A stretch of DNA of 64,000 nt from an uncultured Pirellula sp. (GCA_903858115.1 CAIOHR010000342.1:1-64000), one strand, 5' to 3'. Positions 26,845 through 36,256 are shown, numbered from the stretch's first letter. Numbers and translations: made by a program. The notes: a model not told the origin generated them from the sequence alone.

Positions 26845-27897
26845 ATGAGCTCCAATAGATCGACTTCGGACGGGTTGGCATATCTGCCATCGGATTACAA
26901 AGCAACCATCGATCGAACTCTCGAATCGAAGTCAGAGTTGATCATATCGCTTGAAAAAGTGCTCCGCATTCCTGAAGCCGCTGCGTATGTCAAAGAGATA
27001 CGGAGCTTTATCGATGCGCTGCATCGCGGAATTTCTGCGGATGACTTTCTCGAAGATGGCTTGTTGGCCATCTGGTTGCCTGCCCTTTTGGCTTTCGGTC
27101 GCATCAAGGATCGAGGTGGTTCCGACATGCGAGAGGTTGTGGAGGCCATCGTTCGATCGGAAGAGGATCGCTCCTCGCGTTCCGGTGCGTTGACGTACAT
27201 GGTAACGGTGTTTTTCCTTGCGCTTGGTGTTGTCCTTTTCCTATGCTCCACTGTTATTCCCGTGTTTGCTGAGATGTTTAACCATCTTGGATTGCGGCTG
27301 CCGCTCCCGACATTAGCATTGGTCTGGTTGAGCGATCGATTAGGGCCGCGATCGATTGCTATATTTGGCGTAAGTTTGTCGACGGTATTGATGCTCTGGC
27401 TTGCGATGCGAATTGGGCGGCGTTTGTTCGTTACGTTGGATCCTGCGTCAGTCTTGCGTGGGTTTTCGTCTGGGAGCAATTCGAGTTTGATCGCGATGAG
27501 TCGATTCGTGAAAACGCTCGCAGAATTGTTGCGCATCGGAACGCCAATCGGTGATGCATTGAATGCTGCGGGCAAAGCAAGCCAGAGTGTATTGTTGGCT
27601 GGAGCTGCCATGCGATTTGCGAAAGATCTTCGAACGAAAGGCAAACCGAGCCATGTCGTAACGCCCTATTTTCCACGTTTGCTTTTCTACGGTTTAGACC
27701 CAACAGGCTGTGGCGAACCCAACATCCCCTTGCTGGACGAACTCGGGCGGATTTATTCGGAAAGAGCTCGATATCGAACGGACTGGGTAACAGGATTCAT
27801 TGTGCCGGTAGCGACCATTTTCATCGGATGCTTTGTTGGTTTCGTAGCATTCGCACTGTTTTTGCCACTGATCTCTCTGATTACTTCTTTGAGTTAG
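26845..27897 (+). CDS. type II secretion system F family protein
   Basis: This is a 350-residue protein starting at ATG 26845; the open frame runs 90 codons upstream into the preceding gene but lacks a good start. It contains two T2SSF domains: residues about 40-170 end in the helix VVLFLCSTVIPVFAEMF; residues about 210-350 begin SRFVKTLAELLRIGTPIGDAL, the clearest GspF motif in the window, and end in a helix at the C-terminus. The protein is the platform component of type II secretion or type IV pilus-like machines in the inner membrane. No ATPase gene is near. Confidence 0.82.
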   Translation: MSSNRSTSDGLAYLPSDYKATIDRTLESKSELIISLEKVLRIPEAAAYVKEIRSFIDALHRGISADDFLEDGLLAIWLPALLAFGRIKDRGGSDMREVVEAIVRSEEDRSSRSGALTYMVTVFFLALGVVLFLCSTVIPVFAEMFNHLGLRLPLPTLALVWLSDRLGPRSIAIFGVSLSTVLMLWLAMRIGRRLFVTLDPASVLRGFSSGSNSSLIAMSRFVKTLAELLRIGTPIGDALNAAGKASQSVLLAGAAMRFAKDLRTKGKPSHVVTPYFPRLLFYGLDPTGCGEPNIPLLDELGRIYSERARYRTDWVTGFIVPVATIFIGCFVGFVAFALFLPLISLITSLS

Positions 27898-27907
27898 GGA
27901 GGAATGG

Positions 27908-29044
27908 ATGCTCGGACGTTTTGCAAGGGAAGTACAAGCGTTGGGAGAATCGCTTCCCCTAATCAGTTTCTTGGTTCGCCTATGTACGGTCTTCAGCGTT
28001 CGTTGGTCCCTCACCCCGTGGCTCCAGCGCGAGCATCCCACGGCCGTACAGCATTCACTCCTTCGTGTATTGGCGATTGCAGACCGGGAACATCTGGATG
28101 TGAAACAAGTGATCGAATCCCTCGCTTATGAACATTGGGGTGCGCATCGTCATCGCCTCTTGCGATTAGCGCGGTGTATCCCGGAAAGCAACGATTGGCT
28201 GGCAGCTTTAGAAATGAACCCGGGTATGGTAGGCAAACATGCACTCACCGCACTCCGCGTCGGCAAACGGTCGAATACGATGGACGCTACGTGGCAGGAA
28301 CTTCTCAAGAATGAGCGACCAGTCGATGCCTCATCGCTTCGATTGACTCGCAGCAGATGGATGTATTGGCCGTTTCTCGCGATGTTGGCTGTGGTTATAG
28401 GTTTCAACATAAGAGTGCTTGAACGAGAGACATCGTTGATCAATGCTTCTTCGCACAGTTCTTTTCAAATGTTGGCTATGGCACTTGAGTTTCTAACCGA
28501 TCATCTTGGTACTTTGATTGTGGTGGGGGTGATCGTGGTTGTACTTAGTGCCGTACCATCTTTACGAATGTGTATCGTGCAATGGCTGGCAATGTGTGTA
28601 CCATGGCGGCGTCAGGCTCTGGAATCGAATCAGTTATTGCGGCATTTGTCGGTCTTGCACTCGGAAGAAAGACCGTTAGCAGAATCATTGAGCGTTCTCC
28701 AGGGTAACCACGTTGACGCTCGAAGCAGAAATCGACTGGCAGCGATGTTTCGAGAAACAACCGTCACTGAAAACGGCTGGCAATGTCTCTACAAGCACGG
28801 GATCATGAGTCAGGATGAGGTAAACGCTGTCGAACAAGCAGCCAATGCATCGGTTCAAAGCTGGATCCTTGGCCATCTAGCCACGAAGCGTCGAGAGTCT
28901 TTGTACTTCCGAGGCTTGATCGGAGGCATGCTGACGCAACCGGTTTTGACGCTGGTTTTTGGCGGCATGGTGCTGTGGATCTCGTTGGCGATGATGGGGT
29001 TGTTGAATGAGCTCGTTTACTCGCTTGCCGAAGTGGAGAGATAA
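27908..29044 (+). CDS. diverged GspF-like membrane protein
   Basis: This is a 378-residue protein with the layout of GspF: cytoplasmic helices, two membrane helices in the middle (about 155-175 and 200-220), a second cytoplasmic part (LLRHLSVLHSEERPLAESL, then GIMSQDEVNAVEQAA) and a C-terminal helix pair. The GspF family fit is from layout and scattered residues, weaker than for its upstream neighbour. It begins at ATG 27908 after AGGGAGG and lies 10 bases after the preceding gene. Likely a second platform subunit. Confidence 0.65.
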   Translation: MLGRFAREVQALGESLPLISFLVRLCTVFSVRWSLTPWLQREHPTAVQHSLLRVLAIADREHLDVKQVIESLAYEHWGAHRHRLLRLARCIPESNDWLAALEMNPGMVGKHALTALRVGKRSNTMDATWQELLKNERPVDASSLRLTRSRWMYWPFLAMLAVVIGFNIRVLERETSLINASSHSSFQMLAMALEFLTDHLGTLIVVGVIVVVLSAVPSLRMCIVQWLAMCVPWRRQALESNQLLRHLSVLHSEERPLAESLSVLQGNHVDARSRNRLAAMFRETTVTENGWQCLYKHGIMSQDEVNAVEQAANASVQSWILGHLATKRRESLYFRGLIGGMLTQPVLTLVFGGMVLWISLAMMGLLNELVYSLAEVER

Positions 29045-29048
29045 GCCT

Positions 29049-29438
29049 ATGCGAACGAACCATGGATTTAGCAAGGTAGAGTTACTCGTTGCCAGTTCCT
29101 TGCTCTCCGCCTTAGTTCTGATTGCAGTACCGCTAATCACGCGGTTGCAGAACGTATGGAAGAGCACTCGCATGTATCAGATTGCGACGTTAGAACTTAC
29201 GAATCGAATGGATGCGTTGCGAGAACTCGAACCTGATGCGTGTGAAACAGCGATCGGATCGCTCCAGGTCTCAGAACGACTCAAAGCCTCTTTGCCAAAC
29301 GCGGAACTTACCGGCGAGTTGGTTCGAACGGAGGAAGATACACGTATCATCCTGCGCATGAAACTAGATCCTGCAGTCCGGAGAGAACCGTTGATCCTCG
29401 TCGGTTGGCTTTTGTCAGCTCAGGAGTCTTCGCCATGA
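29049..29438 (+). CDS. pseudopilin-like protein with type III signal sequence
   Basis: This is a 129-residue protein from ATG 29049. It opens MRTNHGFSKVELLVASSLLSA: a short basic leader, a Gly/Phe cleavage site, Glu at position +5 and a hydrophobic helix, which is the prepilin peptidase signal. The remainder is short and hydrophilic. Such minor pseudopilins form or cap pilus-like fibres. It overlaps the next gene as ATGA, so both are translated together. Confidence 0.75.
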   Translation: MRTNHGFSKVELLVASSLLSALVLIAVPLITRLQNVWKSTRMYQIATLELTNRMDALRELEPDACETAIGSLQVSERLKASLPNAELTGELVRTEEDTRIILRMKLDPAVRREPLILVGWLLSAQESSP

Positions 29439-29980
29439 AACAACGACACGGTTCGACATTGCTCGAAGTGGTGATCGCCATTCCGATTTCCTTTGCACTG
29501 CTCATCGGCGCGATCGGTTTGGTTCACAAAGCGATGGTGGTTTCCAATCTTGCTAAGAATCAATCCTTGGCAAGACGAACCATTGGAAACTTAGCTCAGC
29601 AATTCAGGACCGATGTGCATGAGTCCGAAACCGCCCAATTGGAAATGGAACAGCGATCAGGCAAATTTCGATTGCTGCTGAGTCATCCCGAACGCAACAC
29701 GGTGATTTACGAATCTGGCGACTCTGTCATTCGCCGAATCGCTGGGGACGCCCAGCAGGAGCAGTTTCTGATCTCTGGAAACCGAGATGCGAAAGTAGAG
29801 ATTTTCGACGTGACTGGTAGAACCATCTCAAGGTCGATAAAGCGGATCCGTTTGACGATCATGCGTCCGACCGAGGGCAATCTCAAGAACGACGAATCCA
29901 ATGGATTGGCGGATGCCGAGATCGAGGCGACGTTGGGAGTCTATGCATCAACGCGAACGGGAAAGGATAGCCATGAATAG
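29435..29980 (+). CDS. pseudopilin-like protein
   Basis: This is a 181-residue protein from ATG 29435, overlapping the previous stop. Its N-terminus MKQRHGSTLLEVVIAIPIS has a Gly/Ser prepilin cleavage site with Glu at +5 and a hydrophobic stretch, as in minor pseudopilins GspI/GspJ. The mature domain contains a Gln/Arg-rich helix and beta-strand-like C-terminal part (VEIFDVTGRTISRSIKRIRL). It overlaps the next gene by 8 bases. Confidence 0.72.
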   Translation: MKQRHGSTLLEVVIAIPISFALLIGAIGLVHKAMVVSNLAKNQSLARRTIGNLAQQFRTDVHESETAQLEMEQRSGKFRLLLSHPERNTVIYESGDSVIRRIAGDAQQEQFLISGNRDAKVEIFDVTGRTISRSIKRIRLTIMRPTEGNLKNDESNGLADAEIEATLGVYASTRTGKDSHE

Positions 29981-30416
29981 GGTGCATCGCAGTCGATCGC
30001 ATCGACCGAAAGCAAGATCTGGCATTATTGTATTGTGTTTGCTCGTATGTTTGAGCGTTGTCATCTCGTTGTTGATGACTTCGGTCCAAACCGCTCTGCG
30101 AAGTCGGGCGGAAGTTCGCAATCAGCTTCGACTTGTTCAAGCATCATTGCTATGCGAGGCGGGCATGCAGCGAGCAATCTCAAAGCTAAAGAAGGATAGC
30201 GACTATCGCGGGGAAACTTGGATCCCGTCGATCGAGGAGGCGTCGTTTATGAGAACCGATGTCACCATTCGAGTCTCAGGAAAGGAATTCGAAAGAACCA
30301 TTGATGTCGTAGTTCAATTGAAGAGCTCCGACGCAGCATCAGATTTGATTCAACGTTCGAAATCGATCCGATTTTCGACTTCACAGAAGATAAAGGATGA
30401 AAGCAAAGATGAATAA
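29973..30416 (+). CDS. PulK/PilX-like minor pilin-like protein
   Basis: This is a 147-residue protein from ATG 29973. After a basic leader comes a hydrophobic helix (GIIVLCLLVCLSVVISLLM) without the usual Glu at +5, followed by a helical region (ALRSRAEVRNQLRLVQASLLCEAG, split as two helices). This resembles GspK/PilX proteins, which also lack the Glu and cap the pseudopilus tip. It overlaps the gene before and the gene after, so the four genes from 29049 to 31317 are one translational unit. The assignment to GspK/PilX is tentative. Confidence 0.6.
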   Translation: MNRVHRSRSHRPKARSGIIVLCLLVCLSVVISLLMTSVQTALRSRAEVRNQLRLVQASLLCEAGMQRAISKLKKDSDYRGETWIPSIEEASFMRTDVTIRVSGKEFERTIDVVVQLKSSDAASDLIQRSKSIRFSTSQKIKDESKDE

Positions 30417-31317
30417 GAACTCGCAGCATAGAATAGATTCAGAAGGAAGTGAGCACTTTTCGCAGTTTCGCCGTTTGTTGAGGCAAGCTTTTACGCTTGT
30501 CGAACTGCTAGTGGTGATTGCCATCATCGGCATTTTGGTGGGGCTATTGTTACCTGCAGTTCAAGCGGCGAGAGAAGCCGCGCGGAGAGGGCAGTGTATG
30601 AACAACATCTCACAACTCATCTTGGCGGTGCACAATCATGAGTTTAGTTATGAGCGGCTCCCGTCGGGTGTGACAGACCCGGCTGGTCCTATTCGAAATG
30701 AAGCAATCGGTCAGCACGTGAGCTGGTTGGTTCAGTTGCTTCCGTACATGGAGCAAAATCAAACGTTCAAGGGATTCAATCAGACATTGGGTACATACGC
30801 AGACGAGAACAAACGAGCGAGAAGCCAGCGGATTCCTTTTTTGTTGTGCCCGAGTAGCCCTGCGCCCCGGGTCCCCAACGTTGGCCAGACTCATTATGTT
30901 GGTTGCCATCATGATTCGGAATCTCCCATTGCAGCCGACAACAATGGAGTATTCTTTCTCAATAGTAGACTGCGTTTAGCGGAGATTGAGGATGGAACCA
31001 GCAGCACCATTTTTATCGGAGAAGTGCTTCATCCTGATGCTTTAGGTTGGGCGTCTGGGACTCGAGCATCGTTGCGGAATACAGGTTCGTTTGACGGGAT
31101 GACAGCTACGATTGTGAACCCGTTGGCTACACCCTCGAACTCGATTCTCTTTGTTGGCGGGTTTGGAAGCTGGCACACAGGTGGAGCCAATTTTGCGTTT
31201 GGCGATGGCTCGGTTCGATTTATGTCCTGCAATATGGATCCAATCGTTTATACAAAGCTCGGCAGTCGTGCTGATGGACAAATGCTCGACTTGAACGAGA
31301 AAAACTCACCTTGGTAA
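30397..31317 (+). CDS. DUF1559 protein at the end of the pseudopilin operon
   Basis: This is a 306-residue protein (start ATG 30397 or 30409). The prepilin-type leader ends QAFTLVELLVVIAIIGILV, followed by the DUF1559 hallmarks QAAREAARR near residue 60, LLPYMEQ, DGTSSTIFIGE and WHTGGANFAFGDGSVRF. DUF1559 proteins are large paralogous families in planctomycetes, with pilin-like N-terminus and unknown role. This copy is the only one in the window embedded in a GspF/pseudopilin gene set and not followed by a lipoprotein gene. It may be the major fibre subunit assembled by the neighbouring platform. Confidence 0.9.
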   Translation: MKAKMNKNSQHRIDSEGSEHFSQFRRLLRQAFTLVELLVVIAIIGILVGLLLPAVQAAREAARRGQCMNNISQLILAVHNHEFSYERLPSGVTDPAGPIRNEAIGQHVSWLVQLLPYMEQNQTFKGFNQTLGTYADENKRARSQRIPFLLCPSSPAPRVPNVGQTHYVGCHHDSESPIAADNNGVFFLNSRLRLAEIEDGTSSTIFIGEVLHPDALGWASGTRASLRNTGSFDGMTATIVNPLATPSNSILFVGGFGSWHTGGANFAFGDGSVRFMSCNMDPIVYTKLGSRADGQMLDLNEKNSPW

Positions 31318-31349
31318 GCTGTGGTTGAGTGTTCATTCCATCAAAAGGA

Positions 31350-33662
31350 TCACGATTTGTTATCAATGAGAAACTCGACCAACCCGTTGGATGTACTGAA
31401 CATCGCAATCACGACCCGAATCTCCCCAGTGTCAATACGAGACTTCAAGGCCGGGCTAGCGTAGATCAATTGTTTCGCCATTTGAGCGATGTGACGGCGA
31501 GCAACTCGATCTAGATAAATGAGTTGCTCCCGCTCCGACAGGGTTGGAAAAGAGAGAGCGCCGTCAACATCGATCGACAATGCGATCTGTTCTAGGACAT
31601 CCTCCAGGTTTTTGCAGTCAGCTAAATCGGCTTTGTTGTCGTCGGAACGCATGTTCTGAATGGCCAGTGAGAGCAATGAACTATCTGAATGCCCAAGCAC
31701 GACCACCACCTTGGCACCACCGACAGAAACTGCATATTCGACTCCCGCGATTGTCTGAGGTCCAATGACAACACCAGGAGTGCGGACAACATACGCATCA
31801 CCCATCCCTAGATCGAAAATCATCTCTACCGGTGTATAGGAATCGATACCGCTGACGATCGCAGCGATCGCAGCAGATTGACGTTTGTCTACCACAGAAG
31901 ACTTCAAAAGGGTACGATCCAGCGGATGCCCTTCGATGAAACGCTTGTTACCAGCCTTTAAGATTTCCAAGATTTGATCAGGCGTTAGCTTCTCGCGGGC
32001 TTCTAGAATCGAAAAATCGATAAAGTCTTCTTTGTTCGATAGTTTGTATAGCTGTCGAAAACCAACCAATTGCATCGTGATGCCGAATGCAGGTGCTGTC
32101 TTCTCCTTAAACTCTCGGATCAGGCTCAGCACGTCTGGATCAATATAGTCCGTTCGCCTCGCGTCCAAAAGCAATCGACTACCTCGCGGGGCTTCACGCA
32201 ATGCAGACTCGAGAACAGCTTTGTTCAAAAAGCTAACTTGATCTCCAAGTTCAATGTGAAGCAGATCACCATCGACGTGTTTCTCGTGGATTTTCCGGAC
32301 CGGACGCCTTAGGTTGCTATTGAGAATGAAGAGTAAACTGATGACCATTCCGAAACAAATGCCGACCAAGAGATCCGTCAGAACTATAGCGACCAAAGTG
32401 AAGATGAATGGCAAAAACTGATATGGCCCTTCGCTGGCCATTTGAGAAAACAATTTTGGGCTAGCGAGCTTGTAGCCTGTCATCAAGAGTATGGCTGCCA
32501 AGCAGGAGAGCGGTATCATTCTCAAAACATGAGGAATCAAGACTAGGCACGCCAGCATCAACAAACCATGAAAGATGGCAGCGAGTTTCGTTTCGGCACC
32601 CGAGTTCACATTCACTGAACTGCGAATCACGACGCTTGTAACAGGAATACCACCAATCATGCCAGCGGCCATGTTCCCGATCCCTTGGGCCAAGAGTTCA
32701 CGATTGGGTGGCGAGACTCGTTGTTGTCGATCGAGTTTGTCGACGGCATCTAAGTTCAGAAGTGTTTCCAGCGATGCGACGACGGCGATCGTGATCGCGC
32801 CGATGTAGACGGACAGATTCAGGATTTGAGTGAAATCAGGCATTCGAATCAAGCTCGCAAGCTCCACGATGCTCCGTGCGCTAGGTACATCCACCAACTG
32901 TTTTGGAGTAATCATCCAACCGCGTCCGAGCGGGCTCAGCATCTGGCAGAGCAGGGCACCGAGAATAACAATCACGAGTGGTGCCGGGATGAGAGATTTT
33001 TTCAACGTTGGTATGTGATCCCATGCGTAAAGCAAAGCCAGCGAGAATACTCCGATAGAAATCGCACCCCATTGTAAACCACCTTCGAAGGATACGATTT
33101 CTCTCATGTCTCGAATGAAACTGAAGAGGATATCACCTACTTCGTGCGAATGATCGGCGTATCCAGTCGGATGTTTTTCCATATCGTTCATCGAATCGGT
33201 GCGACCGAAGGCGAGTTCCATGTCCTTTGAATACCCCAGCAGCAACGGTAGCTGTTTGAAGATCAGGATCACACCGATTGCGGCGAGAAGCCCTTTGATC
33301 ACACTCGATGGAAAGAAAGCGGAGAGTGCACCAGCCCGTAATAGCCCGAAACAGACCTGCACTGCACCACCCAATACGAGCGCTAACAAAAACGTCTCAT
33401 AGGTGTGCAGGTTCGCGATTTGTGCCGCAACAATGGCCGTCAAGCCAGCAGCAGGACCGGAAACGCTCGTGTGTGAGCCGCTCACCAGCCCAACGACAAT
33501 GCCACCCACGATGCCAGAAATCAAGCCAGCGATTGGGTCCGCATCCGATGCAATCGCAATACCCATGCAGAGCGGAAGTGCTACGAGAAAAACGATAATG
33601 CCCGAGATGAAATCCTTTGCAATCGTCTTCGGGGTTAGCTTGAATTCACTCGCAATTTTCAT
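31350..33662 (-). CDS. SulP-family anion transporter fused to STAS and a degenerate beta-carbonic anhydrase domain
   Basis: This is a 770-residue protein. The SulP membrane domain occupies about 1-410 (DFISGIIVFLVALPLCMGIAIAS at the start, in two parts). The STAS domain covers about 455-550 with the phosphoserine position replaced in TDYIDPDVL. The C-terminal 560-770 region aligns with beta-carbonic anhydrase (GNKRFIEGHP; VEMIFDLGMGDAYVVRTPG; VEYAVSVGG). The zinc ligands are lost: the Cys of CxDSR is Gly605 (GIDSY), His658 is kept, the Cys of HxxC is Ser661 (GHSDS). Transport of bicarbonate or sulfate is likely; CA activity is not. Such fusions are known in the SulP family; function of a dead domain may be regulatory. 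Confidence 0.9.
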   Translation of the reverse strand: MKIASEFKLTPKTIAKDFISGIIVFLVALPLCMGIAIASDADPIAGLISGIVGGIVVGLVSGSHTSVSGPAAGLTAIVAAQIANLHTYETFLLALVLGGAVQVCFGLLRAGALSAFFPSSVIKGLLAAIGVILIFKQLPLLLGYSKDMELAFGRTDSMNDMEKHPTGYADHSHEVGDILFSFIRDMREIVSFEGGLQWGAISIGVFSLALLYAWDHIPTLKKSLIPAPLVIVILGALLCQMLSPLGRGWMITPKQLVDVPSARSIVELASLIRMPDFTQILNLSVYIGAITIAVVASLETLLNLDAVDKLDRQQRVSPPNRELLAQGIGNMAAGMIGGIPVTSVVIRSSVNVNSGAETKLAAIFHGLLMLACLVLIPHVLRMIPLSCLAAILLMTGYKLASPKLFSQMASEGPYQFLPFIFTLVAIVLTDLLVGICFGMVISLLFILNSNLRRPVRKIHEKHVDGDLLHIELGDQVSFLNKAVLESALREAPRGSRLLLDARRTDYIDPDVLSLIREFKEKTAPAFGITMQLVGFRQLYKLSNKEDFIDFSILEAREKLTPDQILEILKAGNKRFIEGHPLDRTLLKSSVVDKRQSAAIAAIVSGIDSYTPVEMIFDLGMGDAYVVRTPGVVIGPQTIAGVEYAVSVGGAKVVVVLGHSDSSLLSLAIQNMRSDDNKADLADCKNLEDVLEQIALSIDVDGALSFPTLSEREQLIYLDRVARRHIAQMAKQLIYASPALKSRIDTGEIRVVIAMFSTSNGLVEFLIDNKS

Positions 33663-33744
33663 GTATCGTTTTCAAAACACGAATCAAAAGGAACGCCAGG
33701 ATTTGCAGCTAGCGACTTCGCCGGCGACGGGTGTGAATCGATGG

Positions 33745-34437
33745 TTATCCATGTCGCTTCTCAAGCAATTCTATCACTTGTTGAATCTCTGCAGGGACGG
33801 GGAGCCGCTTGCCATTCTGGGATTGGCTAAACGAACCATGCAATTGATTGCAATTTGTCTCTCGAAGAATGGTCTCTGCGTTGACGGGCCGGATGCCTCC
33901 CGCGGGCAGAATTTCGATACCGCCGATCGAATTCTGATTCCATCGTCGAAGAGTATCTAGCCCATCCATCGCGTTCGTGGGGCCACCGCTCGTGAGTATT
34001 CTTTGGTATCCGATTTGCTTCAAACGATCTAGAGCATCCCATTGCCGTTGAACACCATCAAAGACGCGATGGACAACCAGTTCCATCGGGGAACAGGCGT
34101 CCGCTATTTGCTCCAGAAAATCCCAGTGCAGCGAGTTTGTCGAGTCGCTTGCACCGACGGCCAGCCCCGCGACACCGGCGTCCATTATTTGCCGTGCCGA
34201 TAATGCCATGGTTTCCAGTTCGGTAGCGGTGTATTGAAAGTCACCCGGTCTGCATCGAATGAGGACAATAATCGGCAGCTTCACATTGCGACAAACATCA
34301 GTGACCAATTCCATGGGAGGTGTTAAACCGCCGACTTCTAATAGTCGGCTAAGTTCGATGCGAGTCGCTCCGGCTGCTTCCGCTATCAACGCACCTTCCA
34401 GGCTATCGACACATACTTCTAAGTGAAACCGTTTCAT
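33745..34437 (-). CDS. cutC: copper homeostasis protein CutC
   Basis: This is a 230-residue protein starting at ATG 34437; a 40-codon open extension upstream lacks family similarity. The typical CutC opening FHLEVCVDSLEGALIAEAAGATRIEL is present in two parts (FHLEVCVDSLEGA, AGATRIELSR). Further motifs are LIRCRPGDF, VHRVFD, ILTSGG and ILPAGGI, as in CutC TIM barrels. It has been linked to copper tolerance, though the mechanism is unclear and some homologues act otherwise. It follows the SulP gene order on the same strand; no shared promoter can be shown. Confidence 0.9.
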   Translation of the reverse strand: MKRFHLEVCVDSLEGALIAEAAGATRIELSRLLEVGGLTPPMELVTDVCRNVKLPIIVLIRCRPGDFQYTATELETMALSARQIMDAGVAGLAVGASDSTNSLHWDFLEQIADACSPMELVVHRVFDGVQRQWDALDRLKQIGYQRILTSGGPTNAMDGLDTLRRWNQNSIGGIEILPAGGIRPVNAETILRETNCNQLHGSFSQSQNGKRLPVPAEIQQVIELLEKRHG

Positions 34438-34630
34438 CGCGAATATCCTTGGTGAAAAGTCACAAGCAGCCCTGGCAGAACACATCGGTAAGGGGCAAGA
34501 AGTCGTCCACAGGTTCTTTCCCACGGTACTTTCTTTATCGATCTTTATTGCACTCAATTCTCTTTAAAGCTAAAACAAAGGTCGATAAAGTCCCATTGCT
34601 CGCATTCGCTTTATTTTTTTGGGGTTCACT

Positions 34631-35664
34631 ATGCTTCGTCATTGTGGTTTAAAACGTTACTGGAGTTCAAGGCGAGGTTTTACCTTGGTCGAGCTACTAG
34701 TGGTCATTGCCATTATCGGGATATTAGTCGGGCTGTTGTTGCCCGCCGTACAGGCTGCGCGCGAGGCGGCTAGACGAATGCAATGTAGCAACAACTTGAA
34801 GCAGCATGGATTGGCTCTATTGAATTACGAGTCTACCCACAGGCGTTTTCCAGCCGGCTACACCGACTATTTCAATTCCAATCCTGTGGGACGGGACGGC
34901 GGTTGGAGTTGGATGTCCGCGGTTCTACCATTCATGGAGCAGAACGCGCTTTTCCAATGGATTTCAATTGGGCGCCTTACGGTACACCAGGAACCGTTTC
35001 TGATGCTGCCGGAAGAAACAACGCTGCGGTTGCGGTGCCGCTACCCATGTTTCGTTGTCCTTCGGACATTGCACCGCCAACTCGTGCGATCAATGCAAAC
35101 AACCCGGGTGGAACCGGAGCAATCGCTGTGACAAGCTACTGCGCGGTGCTGGGGCCATTCGATGGTGAACGTTGTCAAAATATCGGAGGATTGATGCAAC
35201 CCGCCACACGCAATATTGGTGTTTTTGTGGTGAACGTCCAACGCAAAATTGGTGATTTGACCGATGGAACATCGAATGTTTTCATGGTAGGTGAGGTTTC
35301 CTGGCGGCCTGTTGTGAATGGAGATGGTTCGGATCGGCAATTCGTCCTTGGTAGTGTTATTACCTCCGGTGCAGTGAATTGTAATAACGGCAGTGCTGGC
35401 ACAAATGGAGCATTCCTTCACTTACGGGCAACCCGCAAGAAATTGAATGGTCCGATCATTGGCGGAGACAAGCATGCAGCGTTTCATAGCTATCACTCTG
35501 GAGGGGCACAGTTCTTGTCGGGAGACGGATCTGTTCGATTCGTGAGTGAGAATATCGAACATACCAATACGAATTTTGACAATACCAATCTGAACGGTCC
35601 TTACGGGCTTTATCAACGATTGGGTGGCATGAACGACGGACAGGTCATCTCCGGCGACTTCTAG
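34631..35664 (+). pseudogene. DUF1559 gene with a -1 frameshift (one T missing in a T-run)
   Basis: Two overlapping frames together make one DUF1559 protein of about 344 residues. The first (from ATG 34631) gives the prepilin leader RGFTLVELLVVIAI and continues to EQNALFQ; the second carries MDFNWAPYG through DGTSNVFMVGE, SGDGSVRF and the C-terminus at 35664. The switch falls at the four T's at 34950-34953. Adding one T restores EQNALFPMDFNWAPYG. Without that T the first frame ends at 35131. It is either a real mutation, an assembly error in a homopolymer, or slippage-dependent expression. A lipoprotein gene follows 24 bases on, as for other DUF1559 genes here, so the locus may still be functional. 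Confidence 0.85.
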
Positions 35665-35688
35665 ATCGATACGACAGAAAGACGAACC

Positions 35689-36120
35689 ATGCAAAAAATT
35701 CGAAAGTGGATGATACTGAGTTTCGCGGTTGTCTCGTTCAGCATTCTGGGATGCGGCGATGGTCCTCCGCTGGGCACGGTCGAAGGAGATCTGACCGTCG
35801 ATGGAAAACCAGTAGGCAAGGTTACATTGACCTTTTCTCCTACGACTCCGGGAGGTTCTGTCTCGTATGGAAAGACGGACAATAAAGGCCATTACAAACT
35901 CATGTTTACCGATACGAAAGCTGGCGCGATGCTCGGCCCTCATAAGGTGACTTTGGAGCAAGCTCGAATCTCCAAAGGCGAACTGGCCGAGATGAAAGCA
36001 GAAGGGCAAGATGTGCCCGATGAGTTCGTTCCGTTGCCGAAATCGGCGTTGAAAGATGGATTGACCGCAGAAGTGAAAAAAGGCCACAACACGATCAGCT
36101 TCGAGTTGAAGAGCAAATAG
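35689..36120 (+). CDS. small lipoprotein with carboxypeptidase regulatory-like fold, DUF1559 partner
   Basis: This is a 143-residue lipoprotein; its lipobox is SILGC near residue 22. The mature part VEGDLTVDGKPVGKVTLTFSP...YGKTDNKGHYKLMF is a beta-sandwich of the carboxypeptidase regulatory-like (CnaB/transthyretin-like) type. No catalytic residues are visible. It lies 24 bases after the frameshifted DUF1559 gene. Two other DUF1559 genes in this window have the same kind of neighbour, which suggests that the two work together at the outer face of the cell. Confidence 0.85.
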   Translation: MQKIRKWMILSFAVVSFSILGCGDGPPLGTVEGDLTVDGKPVGKVTLTFSPTTPGGSVSYGKTDNKGHYKLMFTDTKAGAMLGPHKVTLEQARISKGELAEMKAEGQDVPDEFVPLPKSALKDGLTAEVKKGHNTISFELKSK

Positions 36121-36256
36121 TCGCTCCGCTAACTGGAGGCGGTTGCTGTAACGAGGGAATTTTCTTAGTGTGAAGGGCTACTGTTTGGTATGCTTTGGAG
36201 TCTTGCCAAACAGTTGTTGTGCACAACGCACAGGTCCCCTCGATAGGTTTCTTTGA

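Noticed and set aside
34903..35664. Separate gene for the second DUF1559 frame
   Set aside because: The first residues do not fit a start; the frame is the continuation of the gene from 34631 after a one-base shift.
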